A stretch of DNA of 64,000 bases from Leptidea sinapis (lineage: Eukaryota; Arthropoda; Insecta; Lepidoptera; Pieridae), in contig NC_066268.1 of NCBI RefSeq assembly GCF_905404315.1, positions 13,616,001 to 13,680,000 of the forward strand, read 5' to 3'. A model generated the notes under the pieces. It was not told the origin of the DNA. It worked only from the letters and a program-made list of their open reading frames with translations, and made no database searches. Numbering within the stretch: the first letter of the stretch is position 1; the number at the start of each line of letters is the position of its first letter. Made by a program: the position numbers and the translations under genes. Below are positions 12,441 to 23,624 of this stretch, one piece after another.

Positions 12441-13073
12441 TAACCGACTTCTTTGGGCGCGATTTTGACCCACTTTAAACGGCTAGATTTGGTTCAAACT
12501 TTGTTTATCGAGGACCGATGACATTACACGAATTTGACTAAAAAATGAAAAATAAATAATAGTTAAAAAAAACTAAAAACCACGCTTTATATAAAACTCA
12601 ACTAAAAAACAGAAAAAAAAATTAAATTGAAACTAGTGTAAAAAAATATATTTTATTGTAAAAAAAGCGTGGGGTGTAGAAGAATTATCATTTTGATAAT
12701 ATCTTAAAAAGCACCCCACTCTTTTTTTACAATAAAAAATATGTGTTATAAAGCGTGCTTTTTAGTTTTTTTTAACTATTATGTATTTAACAAATCATAT
12801 TGTCACACATACAGAATAGATCAAAGTGACAAATTATCGAATCAAAGTGCAATTATCCACGATTTACAGCGCCCGAAAAAATCTACTAATTAGATCTCCT
12901 TCAGACCAATTTACATCAATTTTTTTTTAGTTTTATCATTTTCTCATTTTGGAAGCAACAGGGTGGGGCGGGACACATTTTACCACTTTGGAAGTGTCGA
13001 AAGTTTTGAGGTAACAAACATAAAAAAAACATACCGACGAATTGAGAACCTCCTCCTATTTTGAAGTCGGTTA
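12441..13073. mobile_element. non-autonomous element with TAACCGACTTC termini, copy P1
   Basis: It begins TAACCGACTTC (12,441-12,451) and ends with the exact complement GAAGTCGGTTA (13,063-13,073), giving a 633-bp unit with 11-bp inverted ends. The last 80 bases (GAAAGTTTTGAGGTAACAAAC to the end) are almost identical to 39,350-39,423. It encodes no transposase. It looks like a non-autonomous DNA element of a type common in Lepidoptera; the superfamily is not decided from sequence. Confidence 0.65.
12558..12780. repeat. nested foldback inside element P1
   Basis: The outer arms start AATAGTTAAAAAAAACTAAA (12,558 onward) and pair over about 34 nt with 12,747-12,780, with one mismatch. Inner arms (12,647-12,677 and 12,713-12,742) form a second inverted repeat. 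The two stems are stacked with an unpaired asymmetric bulge between them, so the unit could fold into a long two-part hairpin. Confidence 0.75.
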
Positions 13074-14120
13074 AAAAATTATAAACCTCAATATCATTTG
13101 AAGACCTATCCAAAGATCCACACGTATTGGTTTGAAGAAAAAAAAATTTGAGTTTCAGTTCTACGTTCTACCCCCAAGATTTATTGTATTTTTTTTCTTT
13201 TTTTTGTGTGAAAATGTTAATGCGTTTTACAAAATACATCTACTTATAGTTTTCGAAAAAAGTGGCTGTTACATACGTGGAGAGACAGACAGAAATGAAG
13301 AATCTAGTACGGGACGGCAACCGGTAGCAACATAGTAAATTAAAAACAATATGATTCATCTTTATTGCCTGACAACCGCACCAAAACAACACCTTATCCA
13401 TTGAAATCAATTTGTAATTCTGAAAAAGTATTTAAGGTATATAAAGAAAGTTTACAATTAATTTATAATATTTGTTAATTCTATCCTAAAGCAGCATATT
13501 AGGTATGAGACCACAACCATGGTACCTGTATTAATATTAATACTACGTTATATAATAAAATGCCTTCTATTACTGTATTTATTTCTGATAAATATTAAAT
13601 TCTGCTTGAAAGATTAATTAATTTGGTGGACAATGTGTACCTTTCATCATATAAACCTATACCTTCATTTACGATTGCTCTGCTGACCCAAAATGGATTA
13701 CAAAGGGTCTTATCAGCCCCAAGTTCTTATGCTGAACAGCAATACGTCCAGCGACGCATGAGTAATGCGGAAAAGGTCAAAAATTAACATATTTTGTTGG
13801 AAAGAGATTTTCATTGAGTTTTTTGCGCATATCAAATAGGCTAAGAGAGGCCTTTGTCATTAAATATTTCCATGGACAATAATGCAGAAAAGGCGTTTTA
13901 TAAAAGATGTGGCCACGATTTCAATGCAAACCCTCCACGTGATCGAGTGAATAGGCACAGCTTCCAGTCGTAATACTTACAAGTGAGAGGAATGAAATAA
14001 ACCTAAATGATACAGAGAGTTTGTATAATGGTGCGCCTAAACCGATTTGTATGAGGTTTTCAATGATAAAAAATTATGAGTGAAAACCTTATTGCCTTGC
14101 GGTTTTCATGATGGATTCAT
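13074..14120. other. anonymous DNA, weak exon-like frame only
   Basis: An ATG at about 13,694 opens a 22-codon frame with a balanced composition (MDYKGSYQPQVL...) that ends in TGA just before GTAATG. I could not find partner exons. The rest has only short frames. Confidence 0.3.
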
Positions 14121-15425
14121 TTTCTTGTTCTTTACAAGCTCTTACGTCCAACAGGGGGATAAACGAGCCGTCTACATTTTCCTGCAGCACCAAAGGAATC
14201 ACAGGAGCATTGCCGACCTTTTAAAAATGTGTACTCTGCTTTGCACGCGGTAAAATGATTCGAAGTTATAGGTGGAATGAACATAGATGAGAGAATACTC
14301 TATACGTAGCCGGAAGTGAGCTCTATTTGTAGAACACTAAAATGTGGATCGGCTAAAAGTTTTGCCTTGCTCTACTAATATCACACTAAGTCTCATCGAA
14401 GCCAATTTGGCTATGCATTCAGACGACCGCTGCATTGGCAATCGCATGAGATTCCGATACCCAGTATTCCGATGCTAGGTAAGGCATTAAGGGAAGTCTT
14501 ATCGAAGAGCGGTGATAGGACAAATGGGGTTTTATTTATGGTTCACAAGCAATCTTGAGTCTTCTGGGGGTTAAATTAAACCAGGTTCATTTTGCTGCGA
14601 CCTTCTCAAAAAAGGATCCGATAGAAGACAAAAGTTTCTACCGACACTGCTTTATGATTTCCCGAAAGAGACCTGCATGGTGTACGCAATTCCAGTACTG
14701 TCATCTGCATAATACATGTTGGAGGTGTCCACCATGTATTATGCAGATTCACGCGTTTCGGCGGACAGCAATAGCGGTCGACAACAGTTCGTTATCTGTA
14801 TCTCAATGCTGCAACCAGTGAGGAAGCTGCATACACTCCCGGGAAGCCCAAATCATTGCAGCTTCAAGAAGAGCGCCTTGTGCAATACACAAATAAAAAC
14901 AATCCCAGTACCAAGGGTTAGATGCAAAAAATAATCTGCTGACTTGAAGTGCACATCACTGTGTATTTTCTGCGACGTGGGCGTCGCATACACTACACAT
15001 ACCCCTACACTCTTAACCAAGCAATGGTCGGACATCCCAAGAGGGGGGCCGATGGACCGGCTGTAACTACCGGCTGTATATTCAGCAGATGATCTAATGA
15101 GGAAGGCATGTGATTATCTACGACTCAGCTTCGTAGGCCACTTAACCAATCGGACTGCATTATGCACTATGCCCGTTGAAGTCATCCAATTTAAGCTGAA
15201 GGCATCAGTGCAAGCAAGACGTCAATTGCAGCTCTGAGGTGACCCATGTCTAGCGTTACTACTATGGGACTTGTAGATAGACGGGTAGTTGTTTACGTTG
15301 TCCTCAAAGTCTACAAGCGATACGGTAGACGGTTCCCTACCCCCAAATATGCCGAGACGGCGACAGGTATTCTCTCTAGCGAAGACACATAACCGGGCAT
15401 GATACAAGTATTAGTATAATTTTGT
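14121..15425 (-). mobile_element. decayed CR1-like LINE with internal deletion
   Basis: Reading the minus strand from 15,425 downward, it first gives endonuclease N-terminal residues (a LCVF-R--CRRLG-like stretch and YKSHSSNA), which the copy at 57.7-60.3 kb lacks. It then aligns to that copy's endonuclease end (counterparts of 59,905-60,305), jumps across the segment corresponding to about 58,880-59,905, and resumes in the reverse-transcriptase region (counterparts of 58,290-58,870). Many stops and frameshifts are present. The lost ~1 kb includes the endonuclease-RT linker and RT fingers. It ends near the AACACCAGAGGAATCAC-type 3' region. Confidence 0.8.
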
Positions 15426-17164
15426 ACCCACAAGCTATTTATGGTTGTAGCAAAAGAGGGTTCTCCAGTAAAACGCGAACGTAATGACAGGTAACGGTAA
15501 TACAAAGTAAATAAATGCAACGACTTTTGACACTGTCAATACATAACAAAATGTAGGTAGGGTTTTGTATTCAAAATAATATTAACTTGTTATGCTGCGT
15601 TCACATTGTAGAGGCGATAAGGCCAAAGTTTACGTTGTCTGGACAATAATTCTGAAAAAAAATAATCATTTGTCGAACAGCATTAGGAACTTCGTTCCTA
15701 ACACGAAATATTTTTTTTATATCTAGTCTGGCCATATTAAGCCTGTCACAAATAAAAATGCATTAATTTATATAGCTCATTTCAGCAACAAAAATGATTT
15801 ATATTGGAAACGACCACATATTTTGGATTTTATGCAGGCTTATAAACTGTCTAGCCACGAATGTATAAATTTCTTCCTTCTCTAATCTATGCTATGTAGA
15901 ATTTCTGAACATTTCATCAAAATGTGTCCAGACGTTTTTGGGAGTTTCAGGGAACATATACAGAAATACTCGTCGTAATGAATTGATAAACACAAGGGCA
16001 ATAATAAATCAAGAATATTATAAATTGTAGTACGGCGTACAGAAATTCCCCAATGGATGAAGCTAAGTATGAAACGGGGTTAAAATACAGTATATTACAT
16101 TATGTAGTACATCTCATTGAATAATAAAGCAGACGCCAAAACCATTATGCCTGAATGGTTCCCCCATAAATATGTCGTAAAGTATATTTTATATAATAAC
16201 AAAGCTAATACTAAGCGCTTTTTAGTGAAGTTACCACGAAAACTCGAATTAGTAATTTTAATTACTTAAATCTATTTATTTAATAGTTTTAGGCCGATGA
16301 AATGGATTCAACAACGTATGGTTGCTATTCCCATGTTCTCTTAGATGTATACCAACACAGTTGCTTAAATTTAAACAAAAAAGTAATTTTGTAAATACAA
16401 AAATCATAATAAAAATACGTTGATAATATAATAATAAGTAAATAAAAATCCTACCATCAAAGTCTTTCAAAAATTCATACTATTGCATCTTAATATTACT
16501 CAAAATACAAGGACATAATTAAGAGTAGTTAATATTTTAATTTGCCAACAATCATTATGCAGCTAGAATGAGGAAAGTAAAATTAATAACTAAATATTAA
16601 AAAAAAAAACTCTTAAGAAAAAGAGATGTGAAGCACGTCTATTTTTGTATTTTTGTTTTCACGAAGCAAAAAAGCTATGTTTAAAAATTAGCCTAGATAA
16701 TACGATCATTTAAAGTAACATAAAAAAACATACAACAATCAATATACAAAATATAACTTATAAAATAAATTCCGATTGATTAAATTCGAGTTTCATTATT
16801 GTAAGTTTGACCAATCGAGTTACTATCGTAGTGGCTGCAAATGCTGAATGGCATCATGACGTCATACCGCCATGATTTATAACATTTTAAAAAGACCTAC
16901 ATCCATGGACGGCGTCCAAAACGTAGTTTTTTCACGCGTGTTACACACGGGTAACATGTGGGATTGGCGTGACTGGCAAACTTTGTACGCCGAATACAAC
17001 AAACTGAAAATATAATAATCGCTTACGACAGATTCTATTAGTATATTTGTATACAAAGTCGTATAATAAGAAAAGCTAAACAATTGTTAATGTGTTCAGT
17101 ACATTTGTTACAATGAATTTAAAGGAAAGATTATTGCAAGGCTAGAGAAGTACTTTTTATTTTA
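15426..17164. other. mostly anonymous DNA
   Basis: The 22 bases at 15,586-15,607 occur in inverted form at about 2,344-2,364, so both may be remnants of one repeat. A stretch at 15,895-15,970 resembles the conserved tail before the 3' end of lepidopteran retroposons (ATTTCATCAAAATGTGTCCA). Minus-strand frames at 16,276-16,470 and 16,877-17,083 lack motifs. Confidence 0.4.
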
Positions 17165-17350
17165 GAAAGAACGAAGAAAGAAAGAAAGAAATCATTTATT
17201 CTGCAACTTAAACCTAGTATACAAGTAAACTTAATTATTAATTTACATCAACATGCAGAATTGGAGTTCACCTCAGCATAATACTGATCATACCCACAGG
17301 TGATATGATCAGCGCTGGTCTTCCGGAGAACCCCAGGTGGTCTAGCGGAT
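17165..17350 (-). mobile_element. LINE 3' end fragment with (GAAA)n tail
   Basis: A GAAA-type microsatellite (17,168-17,190) is followed by ATCATTTATTCTGCAA and a unique stretch ending GGTCTTCCGGAGAACCCC. The same order (A-rich start, then GTCTTCC-AA--CTGGAGTCC) is seen at 52,530-52,800. On the minus strand this is a non-coding LINE 3' region with a TTTC-type tail. Confidence 0.5.
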
Positions 17351-18489
17351 AGTCAAACTACTTAAATGTTATGCATATTATACGAAGGGTTACCATTCTA
17401 AAAGAATAATATCACAATAAAAAAGTAATAACAACAAAACAAAAATTACATAAAATTTCATGACCTGACCTAATTCAATAATTAGTAATATAATTAAGAA
17501 CACTAAAAGCAAAAAAAAAAAAAAATAATAATAACAAGTGAGTCTAATTGCGTGATTGAATGAGTGCTAATTCTGCTGATATTAATCTATCTAAAATTCA
17601 AAACATCTCTCTAAAATTTTAACACGTTCTTTCATATTATTTAATATTCATAGTGAATTCATCTTTTAAAAAGATCTTTTGACATTATACCTTTGGAAAT
17701 GTGTAATTTGTCACTTGTTGTGAGGATTCTACTATTGCTTCTGTGGAGGACACACCACAAATTAGCTAGTATCACGTTAAAGTAGACTACCAAAGGTTCG
17801 AGTATGTGTTTCCTAAGCTTATCGGTAATGAGTTGTGAGGATTTAAAAGCGCTTAGTTAAAGCCCGATTAAACAAAGTTTATTTGAATTTGCCTTTGTTG
17901 AAATGTTACTGGACATCAGATTGACTACAGTATTATTCATGAAGGCGTTTACAGTGCAATAGTCGGTGGTCAATTATCATCAGATCTACCTCATAAAAAT
18001 TAAACATACACGAAACAACAAAACTAGTAAATAATTTAAACATTTTACTAAAAAACTACAAAACATGAAAATTACAAATATCTGCTCAAGTATTTCACAC
18101 GTCGGAATTAAATTGAAAAAACAATTGAACATAATATAAACATTAATCAATCAACGAAATCTAAATCAAGTAAATAAATAACCTTTCAAAGAACTTCTGT
18201 ATCTGGAGAAATATTTCGTTTTAATTTCTGTACTTAGTCTTGCCTTATTGTTCCGAGATATTTTTATTAACAAAAGTTTATCATGCAAAGACGGTATATT
18301 GACTGGTCATTAAGTTTTAACACGTCACCATTAGCATAGATATTTAATGATGCTGTATTTATTTATTTACCACTGTTCGAAATACCGTGCCGTTTCCGTT
18401 AGTACTAATTTTTTGATTAAAAGAAGAGAGAACTGTGAAGATTATAACGTTTTATTCTTAAGGGATGTCTATTTTTGGTCTTCCTAGTT
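17351..18489. other. anonymous AT-rich DNA
   Basis: A run of A (17,510-17,525) and low-complexity AT stretches. No frame with a recognisable product and no repeat matched inside the window. Confidence 0.4.
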
Positions 18490-18595
18490 ATGCTTATTTA
18501 AATGTTATGTTAAGTGTTATTTCCACTAAGAAATGAGAGTGCCGAGAAAGATTTGAGCCCACGCTGACAGAGTTACTAACGGGCACAGTTTGTAT
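18490..18595 (+). mobile_element. Helitron-like 3' end fragment, second copy
   Basis: Aligns with 11,790-11,880 through GTGCCGAGA, TTTGAGCCCACGCTGAC and GGGCACAG. The CTAG terminus is mutated to TTTG, so the end is no longer intact. Confidence 0.4.
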
Positions 18596-18730
18596 TTTCA
18601 ATGCGAATTGTAAAATTTTTAAATTTTGGTAAATATGTGAAGGACAAATTGATATTATTATAAAATATTCGGACGAACGAGCCTTGCTCGGATTTTTAAA
18701 AATGTACAAAACTAGAACAAAAACAAAACT

Positions 18731-18800
18731 AATAGGACATCTGGATTCGAACCGGGGCGTTCTGCTTTCCGGATCACCCAATGTCCCATCTGAGCTACTT
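18731..18800 (-). repeat. tRNA-like SINE head (A and B boxes)
   Basis: On the minus strand a box A-like TAGCTCAGATGG is followed about 35 nt later by a perfect box B, GGTTCGAATCC (18,743-18,753). A D-arm-like segment is visible, but the acceptor and T stems do not pair, so this is not a functional tRNA gene. It is best read as the pol III promoter head of a tRNA-derived SINE or a tRNA pseudogene. A downstream body (AGCAAGGCTCGTTCGTCCG, minus strand) follows. Confidence 0.6.
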
Positions 18801-18904
18801 ATAGTCTTGTATATTAATGGGGCCTTTGTATTTTAATGTGATTGTAGCTGCTCCTCATTAAAATACGTATAAAACTACATTTTTTTAAATGGAAAATAGA
18901 TCGA

Positions 18905-19000
18905 TTTATCGCCCCTGAAATCCCCTATATGTATACTAAATTTTATGAAAATCGTTGGAGCCGTTTCCAAGATTCAAATTATATATAGGTTTATTTTTAT
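18905..19000 (+). mobile_element. retroposon 3' tail fragment (RTE-like)
   Basis: The stretch ATACTAAATTTTATGAAAATCG, then GGAGCCGTTTCCAAGATTC, then a TATATA-rich end matches the general layout of RTE-type LINE/SINE tails in Lepidoptera. No coding sequence is attached. Confidence 0.4.
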
Positions 19001-19439
19001 TTATTTTTTTTACTTTTATGTAGTTTACATTCTTTTAAAGTTAATTTATAGGTACTTAAAATTTTTGTACTTATTGCAAAATGATTGATTTAAATAGGTT
19101 TTCTGAAATTACGTTGACATTAACTAATGTACTCATAACATTAATATTTATAATATATTAGGTTTTTTAAACAATTTATTGTGTGTGTTCCAGCTTACAT
19201 CATATGAGTCGCAATACGACGAGTCGAAGAATGGTACACAAATCGTACACGATGTCAAGAAAAATGTTCGTTTACACATTCTTAAATATTATACTAATAA
19301 TTATTATTGCAGGATAGGAAATAAATAATTTAAAAATATTTCGAGTAGTGTGAACATGCGGCAATTGTGTTTCATTTACATCTATTCCAATTCCTCTATG
19401 CAACAGGCTCATACGATACTGATGAGTGCACCGCCAGTA

Positions 19440-19808
19440 TCCCTACTATAATATTATAAATGTGTAAGCAAGTTTGTTTGTTACGCTTTTACGCCTTAAC
19501 CACTGAACCGATTTTGATGAAATTTAGTACAGAGATAAACTAGAGATTGGAAAAGGGAAAATATTTCTTGGGAAAGGAACTTCGTCATAATCGAAGAAAC
19601 CATGAAACTTTGTATATTTTAAGCACTTGGGAAGAAATAAATAAATTTATGTTCTAGCTTTTTTGAAATTTCGACCTGTGTGGGGATGAAAAAGAAGGAT
19701 AAAAGTTATATGGTTGATAGTTCATAAAAATGTATAAACCACAGTAGTTTGTATGTATATTATTTGCAATGAAAGTACCACGCGGACGAAGTCGCAAGTA
19801 AAAGCTAG
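19440..19808 (+). mobile_element. Helitron-like non-autonomous element H1 (Lep1-like)
   Basis: The 369-bp unit starts TCCCTACTATAATATTATAA directly after A (19,439) and ends AAAGCTAG directly before T (19,809), giving A|TC...CTAG|T. A short stem-loop (GCGGAC-GAA-GTCGC) lies about 10 nt before CTAG, as at Helitron 3' ends. The CACTGAACCGATTTTGATGA and ACGCGGACGAAGTCGC segments are hallmark sequences of the abundant lepidopteran Lep1-type family. No Rep/helicase is encoded, so it depends on other elements. Confidence 0.7.
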
Positions 19809-21080
19809 TTATATTATAATTGTAATATTAATGTCACTTCACTATGGCGTGCATTTTCCAAAAAAAAAAAATCTATTTTCCTCTTGTATTTTATGTGGAT
19901 ATGCTCTTCTTTAACGCATAATATTATCCAAAAACTCGTAAAATAAAATTTCGAAGTGAAACCGAGATTTCATCTATTTTCGTTAGGCCTTTGTAACTAT
20001 TGAAAAAGCATCGCACATTCAGAATCAGTGGCGCAAAAAAATTTCAGCAAAGCAGAATTTCCTTGCGCGGAATATTTGATTTCAATGGAAAAAGCAAAAA
20101 CTTGTGCTGTATTCGAATGAAGATTTGTCTGGTGACGCGATGACGTAGCTGTAACTCCGACAATGCTGAAGTCGTGACTTTTGTGTCGAGAACAGCTGTC
20201 GGTTTTGAAGGGCTTTAGTGTTAAATATTCGTATTTTAGCTCAAACCTAAATCGCTACGAACGCTTTATTCAAATGAATATTTTCAGAAGCCTTAATACT
20301 ATGTCAGTGACGTGTTGGTAAACCGTTATATTTCGCTCGGCAATTTTAGGAGTGCTGTAGGCTTTTTTTAACGAGATGTATTCAAGATTGCATAACAGTT
20401 ATAGTAATCCTATCTTCTAGCTAAAAGATGACCCTTAAAAAATGTTATTATACATTTTGCCATTCACCAAATAGTTGGCCTTCAAAAAAGAGTAGTGAAC
20501 ATATAAATAAAACACTTTTTAAAGTATTAAAACGCGTGTAATTGTAACTGTGTTACCGACCGAGCAAGAAAATCTAAGGTTGCTCTTGTCAAAGCAGAAT
20601 GGTATTACAAGTTCTTATTTTCAGTTCAATTTAAAATCATTTTAATTACAATATATGCAAAGTGATGAACCAAAAATACTCAAATGTCAAATAATAAATG
20701 CCTTACGGAATTCCGTAAGGAAAAATGTTTATTTTATTGGGGTTGACAACAGCTTAATACAAAATAATCAGTTATAATTAAATACAAAAACATAGCCAAT
20801 TATAGTCTACCACGGTTTACCTAATGGAAGGAACAGCAGTGTTTACAATAATAAAGAAAAAAAAATGAATAAAACACGATCAGAGAAATTAAAAAAAGTA
20901 TTTAAAAGTGCCTGCGTTAGTTGCATAATAGATTATGTGTATAAGTATGAAAAATGAATATAAATAAGAGAAAAACACACATTTAATACTCATACATACA
21001 TTTATTAGTTTAATAAATCATAATCTATTAATAAATAAATAAAGATATTTGTTACAAATGAGATTTCTCTACAATACTTT
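19809..21080. other. anonymous DNA, no gene recognised
   Basis: Includes a CpG-richer patch (20,110-20,260) without a stable frame, a perfect 20-bp palindrome (20,701-20,720), and AT-rich sequence that may be the 3' untranslated part of the LINE fragment that follows on the minus strand. Confidence 0.4.
20701..20720. repeat. perfect 20-bp palindrome
   Basis: CCTTACGGAATTCCGTAAGG reads identically on both strands with no loop. It stands alone in AT-rich sequence. It could be a protein-binding site, part of a transposon end, or chance. Confidence 0.6.
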
Positions 21081-21347
21081 TTATGGTGTGGTTTTAAAGG
21101 TCAACTTAGAAACGTAGAATGGATCTATATCTTTGAAGGATTTATTATATACATTTGTGCAACGAGTGAGAACACTGTTCTGGCCATAATAAGTACGACG
21201 AGTAGGACTTGAAAAGTAGAAATGTAACGACGGAGCGCATAGGCATATTCCTGCCAGAAGAGAGGGACAGTTGAGACGACCGCTCAGCACATTATGTCCG
21301 AGACAGTACGCCTTTCCTGCAATGTCAGCAGATTGTATATACGACAA
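21081..21347 (-). mobile_element. LINE reverse-transcriptase ORF C-terminal fragment
   Basis: An 88-codon frame carries GRLNCPSLLAGICLCAPSL, then RRTYYGQNSVLTRCTNVYN, then DIDPFYVS near its end. This is the typical C-terminus of lepidopteran Jockey/R1-group reverse-transcriptase proteins (the L-CP-LL-I-L-AP, RT-YG-NS and DID-F pattern). The RT core is missing, consistent with 5' truncation. The frame is intact across this piece, so the insertion is not very old. Confidence 0.7.
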
Positions 21348-22626
21348 TTGTCTTTGTAGTTGATGATGCAGCGACTGTACTCAATAAATTTTATTTTGTA
21401 TTAATTTACATTTACTTTTTTGACTTTCTCGTATGTGTCATTGAGAATTTGGCGTTTAAGTATTTTTGTTGCATCACTTTACATACATAGAAATTGAAAT
21501 GATTTGTGAAACGATGACGGTGTAATGCAACTGTATTTCGGATCACCGTTGGCAGTCAAAAAAGGTAAACTTAGGAGTGTTAAAATAAGACACAGAATAC
21601 ACAAATATCATCTTTAACAACACACATTTAAATATTATATATATTGAGACACACTGCCTAATTCAGACATTTGTTGGTAAATAAAATTGCCAAATTCTGT
21701 CTTCGATCAAAGTTCCCATTTAGAATGTATTGACATGCCCTTATCACAGGCAAATATAGGGACACATCTCACAAATTCCATTGATTTGAAAAGGGTCTGA
21801 GTTTGAGATCCTGTATCCACGCTTAATATCTTAAAAGGGACGACCTTTGAAGGTTTTGTTTAGGTAACGTCCAACTTTCATCGAAAGATCACTCTTAATC
21901 CGATCGGATGGGACTTTATTATACAGTTGCTGAAGCCTACTCGAGATATATATTGTTCATTTACTTTTATGGTGTCAGTAGGACTTGATGTTTTCATATC
22001 AACGTAGAAGTATCACTTTCAGCTACCCTCAATTTGCTTTTGCATGAGAAGTTTGAGAAATAGAGGGCTTAAATGTAGATTTGGATGAAACTCTTAAGCT
22101 CTGTCCACACTGTGCCTTTTTTATCAACAAGGGCATGCGTCATAGCTCAGCCAGCAGCGCACGTGAGGCATGCTCTTAACGCATGCGCTATGACAGTTGA
22201 AAACGAAGCAAGCGTTACGTTTTACCGCGTCGGGTGAATTGCCAGAAAGAGTTCAACAACAACGACGCAACTAAATATCTATATTGGTGTTGCGTTTGTT
22301 GACGAATTCAATTATTGAAAGCGCAGAAAGAAAGTTGAATAGAAAAAAGAAAACAAAAGTTGAAGATGAAAAGGAATAAGTGTGAACATAACTTGAGCAA
22401 CACCGGTGGAATCCAGTTGTACCTACTTTAATCCAATAGAATGGTTATCTTTTTTAAGTATTTATTTACTTATGCCCGCAATTTTCGTGCTCAATCAGGA
22501 AGTCTTCAAAATTACGAGATAGCCCCCTATATCTTTTTCTACATCATGACGTGTGTGTACATTTCATAATAGTCAGCCGAGTTATTAAGGGTTGTCAGAA
22601 TAATTAATTAACTCATATTCACTTTT
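21348..22626. other. anonymous DNA with one CpG-rich patch
   Basis: At 22,090-22,320 a patch starts CTCTGTCCACACTGTGCC and includes an imperfect inverted GCATGCGTCATAGC / GCATGCGCTATGAC pair (22,132-22,192). It looks like part of an old transposable element. No gene was recognised. Confidence 0.4.
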
Positions 22627-22790
22627 TAACCGACTTCAAAAAAGGGGGAGAACTCTAATTCTAATAACAAATAAAACTGCTTCTCATGATTGTTAGCAAA
22701 ATATTTCAAACCGATCCATAAATGTAAGTGATATGCAGCCACAAACATCCGAAAATAATAAAATCAAATTGTAAGCCTCCTCCTTTTTTA
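22627..22790 (+). mobile_element. TAACCGACTTC element, short copy P3
   Basis: Starts TAACCGACTTCAAAAAAGGG and ends GCCTCCTCCTTTTTT, which is the penultimate segment of the P1/P2 termini; the last GAAGTCGGTTA is lost. At about 165 bp it is a strongly deleted member. Confidence 0.5.
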
Positions 22791-22810
22791 AAAAGAGAAC
22801 AAGCATCATA

Positions 22811-23305
22811 TCAATAATCACACTTATTGAATGAAACGCGCGAATTGACAATAATGAAATACTCGAGGGTTCTTCTCAAGTTAAAACTATCATCATAGAC
22901 AGACTGCCCGTCCGTCCATTTAACAGACGGCTGAAACTCATAAACTGAAACAGTTAGACCAGCTAAAATTATGAAAGAGTCTGTGTCACTATATATTTTG
23001 CTATAACCACAAATAAACATAAGACAAGGTACTTCATATACAATATTGTGTACATATGTCAGGCCTCTTGCTTCTTTTGCGCAACTAAAAAAGTACACAC
23101 TGCTATGGTAAGGCACTCTTCGTCTGTGCGGTTGATTCGTACTTGACCGTTTTTTTGTTATAATTACTAACACTGAAATGTACAACTTAAACGCCTTAAA
23201 GATCATGATAGCAAATTGTACATAGCGGTGTTTAGTTACTGTTCGCAGGCTCATATCGATGTATTTGAAGTCTCTTTTAAGTTGCATTGGAGTTGTCACG
23301 TTCAC
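22811..23305 (-). CDS. 164-codon open frame, unknown
   Basis: This is the longest frame outside the LINE. It starts MNVTTPMQLKRDFKYIDMSL and ends FNKCDY. I see no signal peptide, no clear membrane segment and no family motif. Composition is close to that expected of AT-rich non-coding DNA, although the middle (RSSTNQPHRRRVPYHSSV) is polar and less biased. No splice or polyadenylation signal clearly belongs to it, and a family A copy starts 27 bases above it. It may be a chance frame, an old transposon fragment or an unrecognised gene. Confidence 0.2.
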   Translation of the reverse strand: MNVTTPMQLKRDFKYIDMSLRTVTKHRYVQFAIMIFKAFKLYISVLVIITKKRSSTNQPHRRRVPYHSSVYFFSCAKEARGLTYVHNIVYEVPCLMFICGYSKIYSDTDSFIILAGLTVSVYEFQPSVKWTDGQSVYDDSFNLRRTLEYFIIVNSRVSFNKCDY

Positions 23306-23331
23306 GTTTCAATTACCTAACAAAGTGTAAC

Positions 23332-23624
23332 TTTTTTTTAATGAAAATTAAGGACGAGACGAGCAGGACGCTCAGCTGATGGCAATTAAAACGCCCACAA
23401 TGCAGTGCCGCTCAGAATTCTTGAAAACAACCGAAAATTCTGAGCGACACTACAATTGCGCTCGTCACCATGAAACATAAGATGTTAAGTCTCATTTGCC
23501 CAGTAATTTCACTAGCTACGGCGCCTTTCAGATCGATGTTTACACATTACTGCTTCACGGCAGAAATACCGGCGCCGTTGTGGTGCCCATAATCTAGCCG
23601 GCATCCTGCGCAAGTCCCACTGGC
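23332..23624 (-). repeat. family A repeat, copy 3
   Basis: Nearly full-length, from the A-tail complement CTTTTTTTTAATGAAAATTA to CCCACTGG. A deletion removes one strand of the CAGTAATG hairpin. The GTGCCGCTCAG stem is present on one side and altered (CTGAGCGACAC) on the other. Confidence 0.9.
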
